From the NCBI RefSeq assembly GCF_017351175.1, contig NZ_JAFMPN010000010.1:124001-188000 (forward strand): DNA of 64,000 bases, read 5' to 3'. Below, piece after piece: positions 1 through 7,952 of the stretch (position 1 is the stretch's first letter; every line of letters begins with the position of its first letter). Origin of the DNA: Desulfovibrio sp. Huiquan2017 (GTDB lineage Bacteria; Desulfobacterota; Desulfovibrionia; Desulfovibrionales; Desulfovibrionaceae). A program made the translations under genes and the position numbers. The notes under the pieces were generated by a model. It did no database searches. It saw nothing but the letters and a program-made list of their open reading frames with translations, and was not told the origin of the DNA.

Positions 1-36
1 GGGGAATCCTGAGAAAGGATTTTCCCGGCTTTTTTT
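1..36 (+). terminator. Intrinsic terminator of a gene left of the window
   Basis: AATCCT (5-10) pairs with AGGATT (16-21) around a GAGAA loop. The outer GGG/CCC also pairs, and seven T residues follow at 30-36. The shape fits a rho-independent terminator reading rightward, ending a gene that lies outside the window and separating it from hemB. Confidence 0.6.
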
Positions 37-145
37 CCGGACGCTCCCCTACCCGCGATTTCGAGCGCATTGTTGCACCTCCTTGCGGGATAGGTGTGGA
101 CCGGTGTAGAACGAATCAAACTGAATCTCTTTCCTGGAGCGAATC

Positions 146-1126
146 ATGATACCCACGGATTTCTATCGCGGACGCAGGCTACGGACTTCGCCCGCCATGC
201 GCGAACTGGTGCGGGAGCATGCGGTCACTGCCAACGACCTGGTCATGCTCTACTTCGTCATCGACACCGAGGACGAGAATTTCAAGAAGGAAATCCCGTC
301 CATGCCCGGCCAATACCAGCTCTCCCTCAAGCAGTTGGAGCTCAAGGTGGCCGAGGCCGTGGACAACGGCCTCAAGGCGCTGATGCTCTTCGGCATTCCG
401 AAGACCAAGGACGAACTGGGCTCCGGGGCCTACGACGATAACGGCATCATCCAGAAGGCCACCCGCATGATCAAGACGCGTTGGCCCGAGCTAATCATCA
501 TGGCCGACACCTGCCTGTGCGAGTACACCTCCCACGGCCACTGCGGCGTGGTCAAAAACGAATACGTCCAGAACGACCCCACCCTGAACCTGCTGGCGCG
601 GACCGCCGTGTCCCAGGCCCGGGCCGGGGCGGACATGATCGCCCCGTCCGACATGATGGACGGCCGCGTGGCCGCCATCCGCGCCGCCCTGGACGAAGAG
701 GGATTCATCAACGTCCCGATCGTGTCCTATGCGGTCAAATACGCTTCGGCCTTCTACGGTCCCTTCCGCGAAGCCGCCGAGGGCGCGCCCAAGTTCGGCG
801 ACCGCAAGACCTACCAGATGGATCCGCCCAACGCACGTGAGGCCATGCGCGAAGCCGCCGCCGACCTGGAGGAAGGCGCGGACATCCTCATGGTCAAGCC
901 CGGCCAGCCCTACCTGGACATCATCCGGCTGGTCCGCGACAATTTCGACACCCCGGTGGCCGCCTACCAGGTCAGCGGGGAGTATGCCATGATCAAGGCC
1001 GCCGCCCTGAACGGCTGGGTGGACGAACAGGCCATCGTCATGGAATCCCTGGTCGCCTTCAAGCGGGCCGGGGCGGATTTGATCCTCTCCTACTTCACCG
1101 AAGACGTTCTCAAGGTATTGAAATAA
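146..1126 (+). CDS. hemB: Delta-aminolevulinic acid dehydratase (porphobilinogen synthase)
   Basis: Cytosolic enzyme that condenses two 5-aminolevulinate molecules to porphobilinogen, the shared precursor of siroheme, heme and cobalamin. The 326 residues match the family's usual length. The zinc-binding cysteines are visible in [14 protein letters not shown] (C123, C125, C133), so this looks like the zinc form. The two active-site lysines fall in SYAVKYAS (K198) and MVKPGQP (K251, the Schiff-base lysine). A GGAG ribosome site six bases upstream supports the ATG. The radical-SAM heme synthase gene starts two bases after the stop, so the two are almost certainly co-transcribed. Confidence 0.97.
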   Translation: MIPTDFYRGRRLRTSPAMRELVREHAVTANDLVMLYFVIDTEDENFKKEIPSMPGQYQLSLKQLELKVAEAVDNGLKALMLFGIPKTKDELGSGAYDDNGIIQKATRMIKTRWPELIIMADTCLCEYTSHGHCGVVKNEYVQNDPTLNLLARTAVSQARAGADMIAPSDMMDGRVAAIRAALDEEGFINVPIVSYAVKYASAFYGPFREAAEGAPKFGDRKTYQMDPPNAREAMREAAADLEEGADILMVKPGQPYLDIIRLVRDNFDTPVAAYQVSGEYAMIKAAALNGWVDEQAIVMESLVAFKRAGADLILSYFTEDVLKVLK

Positions 1127-1127
1127 T

Positions 1128-2312
1128 ATGAGCGAACACCAGAATCACCCCGGCGGTCCCATGACCGGCTGTCCGCCCGAAGGCCATCCCGGCGGACATC
1201 CCGGCGGCAAACATCCCGGCGCGGAGCACGCCCCCAAGAAATACCTGGACGACGGCGTTACGCCTATCTGCCGACTCATCGCCTGGGAAGTGACCCGGTC
1301 CTGCAACCTGGCCTGCAAACACTGCCGGGCCGAGGCGCACCCCGAGCCCTACGAAGGCGAGCTGTCAACGGCCGAGGCCAAGGCGCTCATCGACACCTTC
1401 CCGGACGTGGGCTCCCCGATTATCATCTTCACCGGCGGCGAGCCCATGATGCGGCACGACGTCTACGAACTCATCGCCTACGCCAAGGACAAGGGCATGC
1501 GCTGCGTCATGGCCCCCAACGGCACATTGATCACCCCCGAGACCGCGCAAGAAATGAAGAAAGCGGGAATCGAACGCTGCTCCATCTCCATTGATGCTCC
1601 CGAGTCCGTCCAGCACGACGAGTTCCGGGGCGAGGTCGGGGCCTTCGACGCCTCCATGCGCGGCATCCAGTACCTCAAGGACGCGGGCATCGAATTCCAG
1701 ATCAACACCACGGTGACCAAGCACAACCTCCATCTGTTCAAGGACATCTTCCATCTCTGCGAACGGATCGGCGCGGCCGCCTGGCATATCTTCCTGCTCG
1801 TGCCCACGGGCCGGGCCGTCGAACTCGGCGCCGAGATCATCTCCGCCGAGGAATACGAAGACGTGCTCAACTGGTTCTACGACTTCCGCAAGACCACGAA
1901 CATGCAGCTCAAGGCCACCTGCGCGCCCCACTACCACCGTATCCTGCGCCAGCGGGCCAAAGAGGAAGGCGTCCCGGTCGATTTCGAGCACTTCGGCCTG
2001 GATGCGGTTTCGCGCGGCTGCCTCGGCGGCATTGGCTTCTGCTTCATCTCCCACAGGGGCCAGGTCCAGCCGTGCGGCTACCTGGACCTCAACTGCGGCA
2101 ACATCCGTGAGATTCCCTTCCCGGAGATATGGAAGAACTCCCCGCAATTCTACAACCTGCGCCATGCCGAAACCTACGACGGCAAGTGCGGCCACTGCGA
2201 ATACGAAAAGGTCTGCGGCGGCTGTCGCGCCCGAGCCCAGACCATGAACGGGCACTACCTCAAAGAGGAGCCCCTGTGCTCCTACACCCCGAAGAAAAAG
2301 CCGAGGGCATGA
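1128..2312 (+). CDS. ahbD: Radical SAM heme b synthase (Fe-coproporphyrin III decarboxylase), AhbD type
   Basis: Predicted last enzyme of the siroheme-dependent heme pathway, oxidatively decarboxylating Fe-coproporphyrin III to heme b. The 394-residue protein carries the radical-SAM motif CNLACKHC (C59, C63, C66), the GGEP SAM-binding stretch near 103-106, and a cysteine-rich SPASM-like C-terminus (C298, C305, C316, C323, C354, C357, C363, C366, C384) for an auxiliary iron-sulfur cluster. The start of the core (CRLIAWEVTRSCN) resembles AhbD rather than AhbC, which is a family judgement from memory. Residues 6-36 form an unusual His/Gly/Pro-rich tail with HPGG repeats. It lies between hemB and a siroheme decarboxylase gene, which fits the pathway. 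Confidence 0.85.
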   Translation: MSEHQNHPGGPMTGCPPEGHPGGHPGGKHPGAEHAPKKYLDDGVTPICRLIAWEVTRSCNLACKHCRAEAHPEPYEGELSTAEAKALIDTFPDVGSPIIIFTGGEPMMRHDVYELIAYAKDKGMRCVMAPNGTLITPETAQEMKKAGIERCSISIDAPESVQHDEFRGEVGAFDASMRGIQYLKDAGIEFQINTTVTKHNLHLFKDIFHLCERIGAAAWHIFLLVPTGRAVELGAEIISAEEYEDVLNWFYDFRKTTNMQLKATCAPHYHRILRQRAKEEGVPVDFEHFGLDAVSRGCLGGIGFCFISHRGQVQPCGYLDLNCGNIREIPFPEIWKNSPQFYNLRHAETYDGKCGHCEYEKVCGGCRARAQTMNGHYLKEEPLCSYTPKKKPRA

Positions 2313-2428
2313 TGAGGCCTCCGGCGGCCGGGGGATGGGACCGCTTGACCTGCGGGTCGGTATTGGAAAAAAGATGGCGCGCGTCGACGTACCCGCCGAA
2401 GGCGCGATAAAAAGTTTTGAAAGGGAGT

Positions 2429-2464
2429 CCAGAGGGAAAACTTTTTCAAAAGTTTTCCCTCTGG
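2429..2464. repeat. Intergenic palindromic repeat (REP-like) in front of the siroheme decarboxylase gene
   Basis: A perfect 17-bp inverted repeat: CCAGAGGGAAAACTTTT (2429-2445), a two-base centre TC, and the matching arm to 2464. It fills most of the 168-base gap after ahbD. The GGAGG at 2470-2474, directly beyond the right arm, is the ribosome site for the next gene, so the repeat and the translation start are joined. A related element with CCCTTTT-G-AAAAGGG and a GCCGCTTC flank lies at 27109-27200 in front of mqnC. Similar palindromes are common between genes in Desulfovibrio genomes (recalled, not searched). Confidence 0.7.
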
Positions 2465-2480
2465 CTGCCGGAGGCATCCC

Positions 2481-2930
2481 ATGGACGCATACGACAAGCA
2501 AATACTCGATATTATCCAGTCCCATTTTCCACTGGCTTCCCGCCCCTACGAGGAGGTCGGCAAGCAGGTGGGCTTGACCGAGGCCGAGGTGCTGGAACGA
2601 ATACGGGCCATGAAGGCTTCCGGGCTGATCCGGCGTATGGGAGCGAACTTCACGTCCCAGGCGCTGGGCTGGCAATCCACCCTGTGCGCAGCCTCGGTGC
2701 CCGAGGACAAGCTCGACGAGTTCGTGGCCGAGGTGAACAAGCACGACGGCGTGACGCACAACTATCTGCGCGAGAACGAGTTCAACGTCTGGTTCGCGCT
2801 CATCGCCCCGGACATGAACGCGGTGGAGGCGATCCTCGCATCCATCACCCAAGCCACGGGCATCAAGGTCCTCAATCTCCCGGCGGACAAGCTGTTCAAG
2901 ATCAAAGTCGATTTCAAGATGGACAAATAG
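2481..2930 (+). CDS. Siroheme decarboxylase subunit (AhbA/AhbB family, Lrp/AsnC-like)
   Basis: 149 residues: an N-terminal winged-helix region (about 1-60) and a C-terminal AsnC-like fold. Despite its regulator-like shape the family acts as siroheme decarboxylase, removing the two acetate carboxyls to give 12,18-didecarboxysiroheme, normally as an AhbA-AhbB pair. GVTHNYLRENEFNVWF (about 92-107) matches the family's conserved segment. The sequence does not let me decide between AhbA and AhbB. No partner subunit or AhbC is in the window. GGAGG six bases before the ATG fixes the start. The gene is downstream of hemB-ahbD in the same direction, so it probably belongs to that operon despite the palindromic repeat between them. 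Confidence 0.85.
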   Translation: MDAYDKQILDIIQSHFPLASRPYEEVGKQVGLTEAEVLERIRAMKASGLIRRMGANFTSQALGWQSTLCAASVPEDKLDEFVAEVNKHDGVTHNYLRENEFNVWFALIAPDMNAVEAILASITQATGIKVLNLPADKLFKIKVDFKMDK

Positions 2931-2945
2931 GAAGGCCGGAAGGAC

Positions 2946-3272
2946 ATGCCCAAATTGTGCAAGATTCTTCTGCTCGGGTTGGCGGCGGGCATTCTGAACG
3001 CCATTCCCATGGCCCTCATGGCCTTTCACTGGCAGGGCGTGGCCGCGATCTTGCTCCACTGGCTGGGCTTGGGTATCGTTATCGCCTACGCGCGCATGCC
3101 TTTGGAAAGCTGGGCCACGGGCATGCTCATCGCCGTGCTGACGTCCCTGCCGCTCGGCATCCTGCTCCATCCGGGCGACACACCCGGCGTGCTCCAAGTC
3201 CTCGGCATCGCTCTGGTCCTCGGCGGATTGCTCGGCTACGCGACCGAACGGCTGGTCCAGGAACAGCCCTGA
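2946..3272 (+). CDS. Small integral membrane protein, unknown function
   Basis: 108 residues with about four hydrophobic stretches (roughly 7-25, 31-48, 58-76 and 82-98) joined by very short loops, ending in a short charged tail (ATERLVQEQP). I do not recognise a family. It begins 15 bases after the siroheme decarboxylase gene, preceded by AGGAAGG, so it is probably the last gene of the heme operon. The position might suggest a heme- or tetrapyrrole-related membrane role, but no motif supports that. Confidence 0.7.
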   Translation: MPKLCKILLLGLAAGILNAIPMALMAFHWQGVAAILLHWLGLGIVIAYARMPLESWATGMLIAVLTSLPLGILLHPGDTPGVLQVLGIALVLGGLLGYATERLVQEQP

Positions 3273-3318
3273 CGCCTCTCCCTCCGACGCAGACAGTCGC
3301 CACTTCAGACCATACGGC

Positions 3319-4143
3319 TTACTGCCTGTGGTGAGCGGTGGCCCCGCCTTCCAAAAAACGATTCATGATCATGCCGTAGCGGCTGACCCCGTTCTCGTCT
3401 TCACGTTTCATGTCTTCCAGTTCCGCTTGAAGCCGGGCCACCAAGAGATCGTCCACTGACGGATTAAAGGCCAGATAAAGCTCCAACGGCTTGAGTACGC
3501 AGGCCATTTCGAATTCGGCGGGATTCATGCCGATCTCCCGCAGGATGACGGGCACGGCCGTGTCCGCCTGGGTGATCAGATCCACCCGCCCGGCACGAAG
3601 CATCCGAAACTGGATCAGGGCGTTCTTGACCTTCACCTGCGTGGCTTCGGGAATTCCGAACTCGCTTGCGAGAATATGCGAGGGGCCGCTGTCGCGGACC
3701 ACGCCGATACGGTAGTTGCTCAGGTCCTCGAGGCCACGGAGGGCGGCTCCGAAGGGCTTGTGCGCCACCAGCCCCAGATTGAGTTTGGCGATGGGTCCGA
3801 CCCACTTGAACGCTTTCTCCCGCCGTGGGGTCCGGACCAGAGCGAAGAGTGCGGTGCCCGAAGTGGTCTCAACGGTCCTGATCGCCCTGGCCCAATTGAT
3901 GTGTCGGATGTTCCCCTGCCAGACAGGCTGCCCGACGGAAGCCATCAGCTCACGAACCACATCCACGGCCATGCCGGAGATCAAGCCTTTATCTGCAATG
4001 GAGATGAAGGGAGGGACCTCGTCCACATAGAAGGTGAACGGCTGCGCCTCGGCGAATGGGAGGAGGCCGAAAAGCGTGATCGACAGCCAAGCGACAACAA
4101 ATAAAATATAATAATTCAATCTAGTTATATATATTTTCTTCAT
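3319..4143 (-). CDS. Periplasmic solute-binding-like protein (SBP_bac_3 type)
   Basis: 274 residues from the ATG at 4143, chosen because it gives a good signal peptide: MKKIYITRLNY, a hydrophobic run, then cleavage near AEAQ. The mature part resembles amino-acid-type binding proteins (PFTFYVDEVPPFISI at its start, a GVVRDSGPSHILA ligand-lobe segment). No permease or ATPase genes adjoin it, so it may be an orphan sensor or binding protein rather than part of a transporter. The first 50 bases are strikingly AT-rich compared with the rest. The open frame extends 43 codons further upstream, but that part lacks a secretory signal. No clear ribosome site precedes the chosen start. Confidence 0.7.
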   Translation of the reverse strand: MKKIYITRLNYYILFVVAWLSITLFGLLPFAEAQPFTFYVDEVPPFISIADKGLISGMAVDVVRELMASVGQPVWQGNIRHINWARAIRTVETTSGTALFALVRTPRREKAFKWVGPIAKLNLGLVAHKPFGAALRGLEDLSNYRIGVVRDSGPSHILASEFGIPEATQVKVKNALIQFRMLRAGRVDLITQADTAVPVILREIGMNPAEFEMACVLKPLELYLAFNPSVDDLLVARLQAELEDMKREDENGVSRYGMIMNRFLEGGATAHHRQ

Positions 4144-4286
4144 ATCGACGGCATGATATACCTTCACCCCGGGCGAAGTCACGGCATTTTTCCGCCCGTC
4201 CCCGGCTGGCTCCCCGGAAACCCTTGCGGTCCCGGCCGCGAGCGGGTACACCTGTGCCAGCAAAACCACCAAGCGGAGCGACGCGA

Positions 4287-4937
4287 ATGATTCTTTCCCC
4301 CTCCATGCTTTCCTCGGACTTCGCCAACATGGAAACCGAGCTCAAGGCCCTGGAAGCAGCGGGCCTCACCTGGGTCCACCTGGATGTCATGGACGGCATG
4401 TTCGTGCCCAACATCACCTTTGGCCCGCCGATCATCAAATCCATGCGCGCCAAATCGGACCTGTTCTTTGACTGCCACCTGATGATCAACGATCCGGGCC
4501 GATATGTCGGTAACTTCGCCGATGCCGGGGCCGATCTGATCTGCGTTCACGCCGAAGCGTGCACGCACCTGGAACGGGTCTGCGCCCAGATAGCCGAGGC
4601 CGGGGCCAAACCGGCCGTGGCCCTCAATCCGCACACCCCGCCCGAGGCCATCCGCTATCTCCTGCCGCAACTGCACATGGTCCTCATCATGTCCGTGAAC
4701 CCCGGTTTCGGCGGCCAGAAGTTCATCCCCTTCTGTTTGGACAAGGTCCGCGATCTGAAGGCCATGATCGACAAGGCCGGGACCGACACCCTGATCCAGA
4801 TCGACGGCGGCGTGACCCTGGACAACGCGCGCGAACTGACGCGGGCAGGCGTAGACGTACTCGTATCCGGCTCGGCATTTTTCAAACACCCGCCCTACGG
4901 CGACCGGCACAAGGCGTTTCAGGACGCCTGCAAGTAA
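4287..4937 (+). CDS. rpe: Ribulose-phosphate 3-epimerase
   Basis: Interconverts D-ribulose 5-phosphate and D-xylulose 5-phosphate in the pentose phosphate pathway. The 216-residue TIM barrel has the family signatures: SMLSSDFANM at the start, HLDVMDGMFVPNITFG with metal and catalytic residues H31, D33 and D36, H64 in DCHLM, VNPGFGGQKF, and the phosphate-binding QIDGGV. The ATG at 4287 matches the usual N-terminus and follows a GGAG. The open frame reaches 4224, but the extra 21 residues do not look like the family. A strong terminator follows 11 bases after the stop. Confidence 0.96.
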   Translation: MILSPSMLSSDFANMETELKALEAAGLTWVHLDVMDGMFVPNITFGPPIIKSMRAKSDLFFDCHLMINDPGRYVGNFADAGADLICVHAEACTHLERVCAQIAEAGAKPAVALNPHTPPEAIRYLLPQLHMVLIMSVNPGFGGQKFIPFCLDKVRDLKAMIDKAGTDTLIQIDGGVTLDNARELTRAGVDVLVSGSAFFKHPPYGDRHKAFQDACK

Positions 4938-4948
4938 CGAACAACCAC

Positions 4949-4975
4949 GGGGCTGTCCGACAGCCCCTTTTCTTT
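4949..4975 (+). terminator. Intrinsic terminator after rpe
   Basis: GGGGCTGT (4949-4956), loop CCG, ACAGCCCC (4960-4967), then TTTTCTTT. This is a textbook rho-independent terminator, placed between rpe and the ABC-F gene only 11 bases before the latter's ATG. That gene therefore depends on read-through or on a promoter inside rpe. Confidence 0.9.
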
Positions 4976-4985
4976 GAGCAACATT

Positions 4986-6914
4986 ATGGCCCTGGTCAGT
5001 TTACGAGATATTTCCATCAATTTCACCGGAACGGTACTGCTGGACAAGGTGTCCATGCAGATCGAGCCGGGCGAACGCGTCTGCCTGATCGGCCGCAACG
5101 GCGAAGGCAAGTCCACCCTGCTGTCCATCATCGAGGGCATCACTCCGCCCGACTCGGGCTCCGTGGACTATCAGCGCGGCTGCCGCGTGGCCATGCTCCC
5201 CCAGGAGGTGCCCCAGGATCTGGCGGGCACGGTCTACGACATCGCGGCCCAAGGATTGGGCAAGGTCGGAGAACACCTGGCCGCCTACCACGACGCCTCC
5301 CGCACTCTGGCGGAATCCCCCGAGCCCGGACCGGACCTGGTTAACCGCCTGGAAACGGCCCAGCACGCCCTGGAAGAGGCCGGAGGATGGCCGCACCACC
5401 AGACCATTGAGGCCGTGCTCTCGCACCTCAAGCTCGACGGCGATGCACGTTTCGCATCCCTGTCCGGCGGCACCAAACGCCGCGTGCTCCTGGCCCGCGC
5501 CCTGGTCTCGAACCCGGACCTGCTCATCCTGGACGAGCCCACCAACCATTTGGACATAGACTCCATCAATTGGCTGGAGGATTTCCTCCTGCGCCAGAAT
5601 GCGGCCCTGCTCTTCGTCTCTCACGACCGCGCCTTCCTGCGCCGTCTGGCAACGCGCATCGTGGAGCTGGACCGGGGACAGCTGACCAGTTGGGAATGCG
5701 GCTACGAAACCTATTTGCAGCGCAAGGGGGATGCCCTGTCCGCCGAGGCCAAGCAGAATCACAACTTCGACCGCAAGCTGGCCGAAGAGGAGACTTGGAT
5801 ACGGCAGGGTATCAAGGCCCGGCGCACCCGGAACATGGGCCGCGTGCGCGACCTCATAAAGTTGCGCGAAGAGCGCGAAGCCCGGCGGGAACGGGTGGGG
5901 TCGGTCAAGATGGTCATCCAGGAGGCCGAGCGCACGGGCAAGCTGGTTCTTGAAGCCGAGCATCTCTGTTTCGGCTACGGCGACGTTCCGCTCATCGCCG
6001 ATTTCTCCACCACCATCATGCGCGGCGACAAGGTCGGGCTCATCGGACCCAACGGCGCGGGAAAAACCACCCTGCTCAAAATCCTGCTCGGCGAAATCAA
6101 GCCGCAGTCGGGCTCCGTCCGTCAGGGGGTCAACCTCCAGGTCAGCTACTTCGATCAGCTCCGGGAGCAGCTCGACGAGACCCGTTCCGCCCGCTACAAC
6201 GTGGCCGAAGGCAACGACTTCGTGGACATCAACGGCTACCGCTGCCACGTCATGACCCACCTGAAGAATTTTCTGTTCACCCCGGACAGGGCCAAGGTCC
6301 CCGTGGGTGTACTCTCCGGCGGCGAGCGCAACCGGCTGCTCCTGGCCCGGCTGTTCACCCGCCCGTTCAACGTCCTGATCATGGACGAACCGACCAACGA
6401 CCTGGACGCCGAGACCCTGGACCTGCTGGAGGAATTGCTCATGGACTACTCCGGCACCCTGCTCCTGGTCAGCCATGACCGCGACTTCCTGAACAACGTG
6501 GTCACCTCGACCATCGGTTTCGAAGGGCATGGCGTGGTCGCCGAATATGTGGGCGGCTACGACGACTGGCTACGCCAGCGACCGTCAGCCGCGCCCGCTC
6601 CGGCCAAGACGGGCAAGCCTAAACCCGAGCCGGAACGCCCCCGGTCCGCCAAGCGGAAATTGAGCTACAAGGAAAAATTCGAACTTGAAGGGAAACGGGA
6701 GCAATTGAAGGTCATGCCCGGCCGCATCGAAGGGCTGGAGCGCGAACTCGCAACGCTGCAGGAACGCATGTCGGCGGCGGACTACTACAAGAATTCCGGC
6801 GAGATAATGGCCGATGACCAAAAACGCCTGGAAACCATTGAGTCCGATCTCGAAATCGCCTATGAGACCTGGGAAGAACTCGAAACCGCCCTTGAGGGCG
6901 TGGAGCTGGACTGA
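4986..6914 (+). CDS. uup: ABC-F family ATPase, Uup-like
   Basis: 642-residue soluble protein with two ABC ATPase domains in tandem. The first has Walker A GRNGEGKS (about 36-43), signature LSGGTKRR and Walker B LLILDEPTNHLD. The second has GPNGAGKT, LSGGERNR and VLIMDEPTNDLD. The charged linker between them (LAEEETWIRQGIKARRTRN) is the ABC-F ribosome-contacting P-site motif, and the C-terminal 100 residues form a predicted coiled coil as in Uup. No membrane segments are seen. Family members act on ribosomes or branched DNA, not in transport. ATG 4986 is chosen over a TTG four codons earlier. The acetyltransferase gene starts two bases after the stop. Confidence 0.9.
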   Translation: MALVSLRDISINFTGTVLLDKVSMQIEPGERVCLIGRNGEGKSTLLSIIEGITPPDSGSVDYQRGCRVAMLPQEVPQDLAGTVYDIAAQGLGKVGEHLAAYHDASRTLAESPEPGPDLVNRLETAQHALEEAGGWPHHQTIEAVLSHLKLDGDARFASLSGGTKRRVLLARALVSNPDLLILDEPTNHLDIDSINWLEDFLLRQNAALLFVSHDRAFLRRLATRIVELDRGQLTSWECGYETYLQRKGDALSAEAKQNHNFDRKLAEEETWIRQGIKARRTRNMGRVRDLIKLREEREARRERVGSVKMVIQEAERTGKLVLEAEHLCFGYGDVPLIADFSTTIMRGDKVGLIGPNGAGKTTLLKILLGEIKPQSGSVRQGVNLQVSYFDQLREQLDETRSARYNVAEGNDFVDINGYRCHVMTHLKNFLFTPDRAKVPVGVLSGGERNRLLLARLFTRPFNVLIMDEPTNDLDAETLDLLEELLMDYSGTLLLVSHDRDFLNNVVTSTIGFEGHGVVAEYVGGYDDWLRQRPSAAPAPAKTGKPKPEPERPRSAKRKLSYKEKFELEGKREQLKVMPGRIEGLERELATLQERMSAADYYKNSGEIMADDQKRLETIESDLEIAYETWEELETALEGVELD

Positions 6915-6916
6915 TC

Positions 6917-7414
6917 ATGAAAGCCCTGACCATACGCCATGCGGACATGGACGACCTGACCGCCTGCCATACCATCGAAGCCAACTGTTTCCCGCCCGCC
7001 GAAGCCGCCTGGGCGAGCAGCCTGCGCAACCGCATCGAGATCTATCCCGAAGGATTTCTGGTAGCCGAATGGGAAGGCAAGGTGGTCGGCCAGGTGAATG
7101 CGGGCTCCACCGACAAGGACGACATCACGGACGAGGAATTCAAGCAACTCATCGGGCACGACCCGGACGGCCGCAACATCGTCATCTTCTCCCTGTCCGT
7201 GCTCCCCGCATTCCGGCAGCGCGGCATCGCGGGCACCCTGCTCACCAACTTCATCGGGCACGCCCGGGACATGGGCAAGTCCGCAATCAAGCTCCTGTGC
7301 AAAGAACCGCTGACCGCCTTTTACGCCCGTTTCGGCTTCACCGACGACGGGCCGTCCCGGTCCACCCATGGCGGCGCGGTCTGGCACGCCATGACCCTGG
7401 TCCTGACGGATTAA
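6917..7414 (+). CDS. GNAT family N-acetyltransferase
   Basis: 165 residues with the GNAT fold. ALTIRHADMDDLTACHTIEANCFP opens strand 1 and helix 1, SVLPAFRQRGIAGTLLTNF is the acetyl-CoA-binding motif A (Q/R-x-x-G-x-G/A), and FYARFGFTDDG is motif B. The substrate cannot be read from the sequence; RimI-like protein acetylation and small-molecule acetylation are both possible. It starts two bases after the uup stop, so the pair is one transcription unit, and a strong terminator follows. Confidence 0.85.
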   Translation: MKALTIRHADMDDLTACHTIEANCFPPAEAAWASSLRNRIEIYPEGFLVAEWEGKVVGQVNAGSTDKDDITDEEFKQLIGHDPDGRNIVIFSLSVLPAFRQRGIAGTLLTNFIGHARDMGKSAIKLLCKEPLTAFYARFGFTDDGPSRSTHGGAVWHAMTLVLTD

Positions 7415-7437
7415 AAAATCCGTCCCCACGAAAAACG

Positions 7438-7472
7438 AAAAGGCTGCCGGAACGATCCCGGCAGCCTTTTTT
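7438..7472. terminator. Bidirectional terminator between GNAT gene and signalling operon
   Basis: AAAGGCTGCCGG (7439-7450) pairs with CCGGCAGCCTTT (7458-7469) around a seven-base loop, with A-rich sequence on the left and a T run on the right. It can end the rightward uup-acetyltransferase transcript and the leftward TetR-SulP-phosphorelay transcript, which converge here. Confidence 0.9.
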
Positions 7473-7490
7473 CGTCATTGGCGATGGGGT

Positions 7491-7919
7491 CTACCACCCC
7501 TTGGACTTGAGGATGTCGTTGACCTTTTTCTCGGTCTTCTTTTCCACGATGACCATTTTCTTGGCCTGGGCCTTTTTGATCTTGTCGGTCAGGGCGTCGA
7601 TGTCCGCGGGCTTCTCCATGAAGTCCATGGCTCCGAGCTTCATGGCCTGAATGCCCGCCTCCAGAGTGGCCTGGCCGGTGAGCAGGATGACCTGCATGTC
7701 CGGGTTGGTCTTGCGGATGACCTTGAGCATGTCGATGCCGTTCATGTCCGGCATCTGCAGGTCCAGCACGATGGCGTCGAAGTCGCCCGAATTGATCGCG
7801 CTTACCGCGGCGGCGGCGTTCTCGGCCGTGGTCACGTCCATGCCTCGGATCTCCATCCGTTCGGACAGGGCTTCGAGGAATTCCACTTCGTCATCGATAA
7901 GCAGTACTTTTTCTGCCAT
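7491..7919 (-). CDS. Single-domain response regulator (receiver)
   Basis: 142 residues, one CheY-like receiver plus a 20-residue Lys-rich tail and no output domain. Acidic pocket D9/D10, phospho-acceptor D53 (IVLDLQMP), switch T81 and conserved K103 are all present, so it should accept phosphate. It is the last gene of the seven-gene operon that starts with TetR at 14700. It lies just after the gene for a short kinase-like protein that is its likely phosphodonor. Without an output domain it probably acts by protein contact or as the end of a relay. Confidence 0.93.
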   Translation of the reverse strand: MAEKVLLIDDEVEFLEALSERMEIRGMDVTTAENAAAAVSAINSGDFDAIVLDLQMPDMNGIDMLKVIRKTNPDMQVILLTGQATLEAGIQAMKLGAMDFMEKPADIDALTDKIKKAQAKKMVIVEKKTEKKVNDILKSKGW

Positions 7920-7952
7920 TTTTCTATTCTCCGATTTGGTATGAATGTTGTT

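Noticed and set aside
1142-1230. A CRISPR-like or DNA-level tandem repeat from the HPGG units
   Set aside because: The repetition is at the protein level with varying codons and few units; there are no spacers or conserved DNA repeats.
2431-2462. The palindrome after ahbD as an intrinsic terminator
   Set aside because: The stem is symmetric but no T run follows in either direction beyond the stem itself, and the next gene uses a ribosome site right behind it.
1365-3197. A minus-strand open frame of 610 codons opposite ahbD and the siroheme decarboxylase gene
   Set aside because: It spans two real genes and the repeat between them, lacks any recognisable domain and has shadow-type composition.
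4095-4145. AT-rich stretch at the start of the solute-binding gene as horizontally acquired DNA
   Set aside because: It covers only the signal peptide codons and the rest of the gene has normal composition; too short to argue for transfer.
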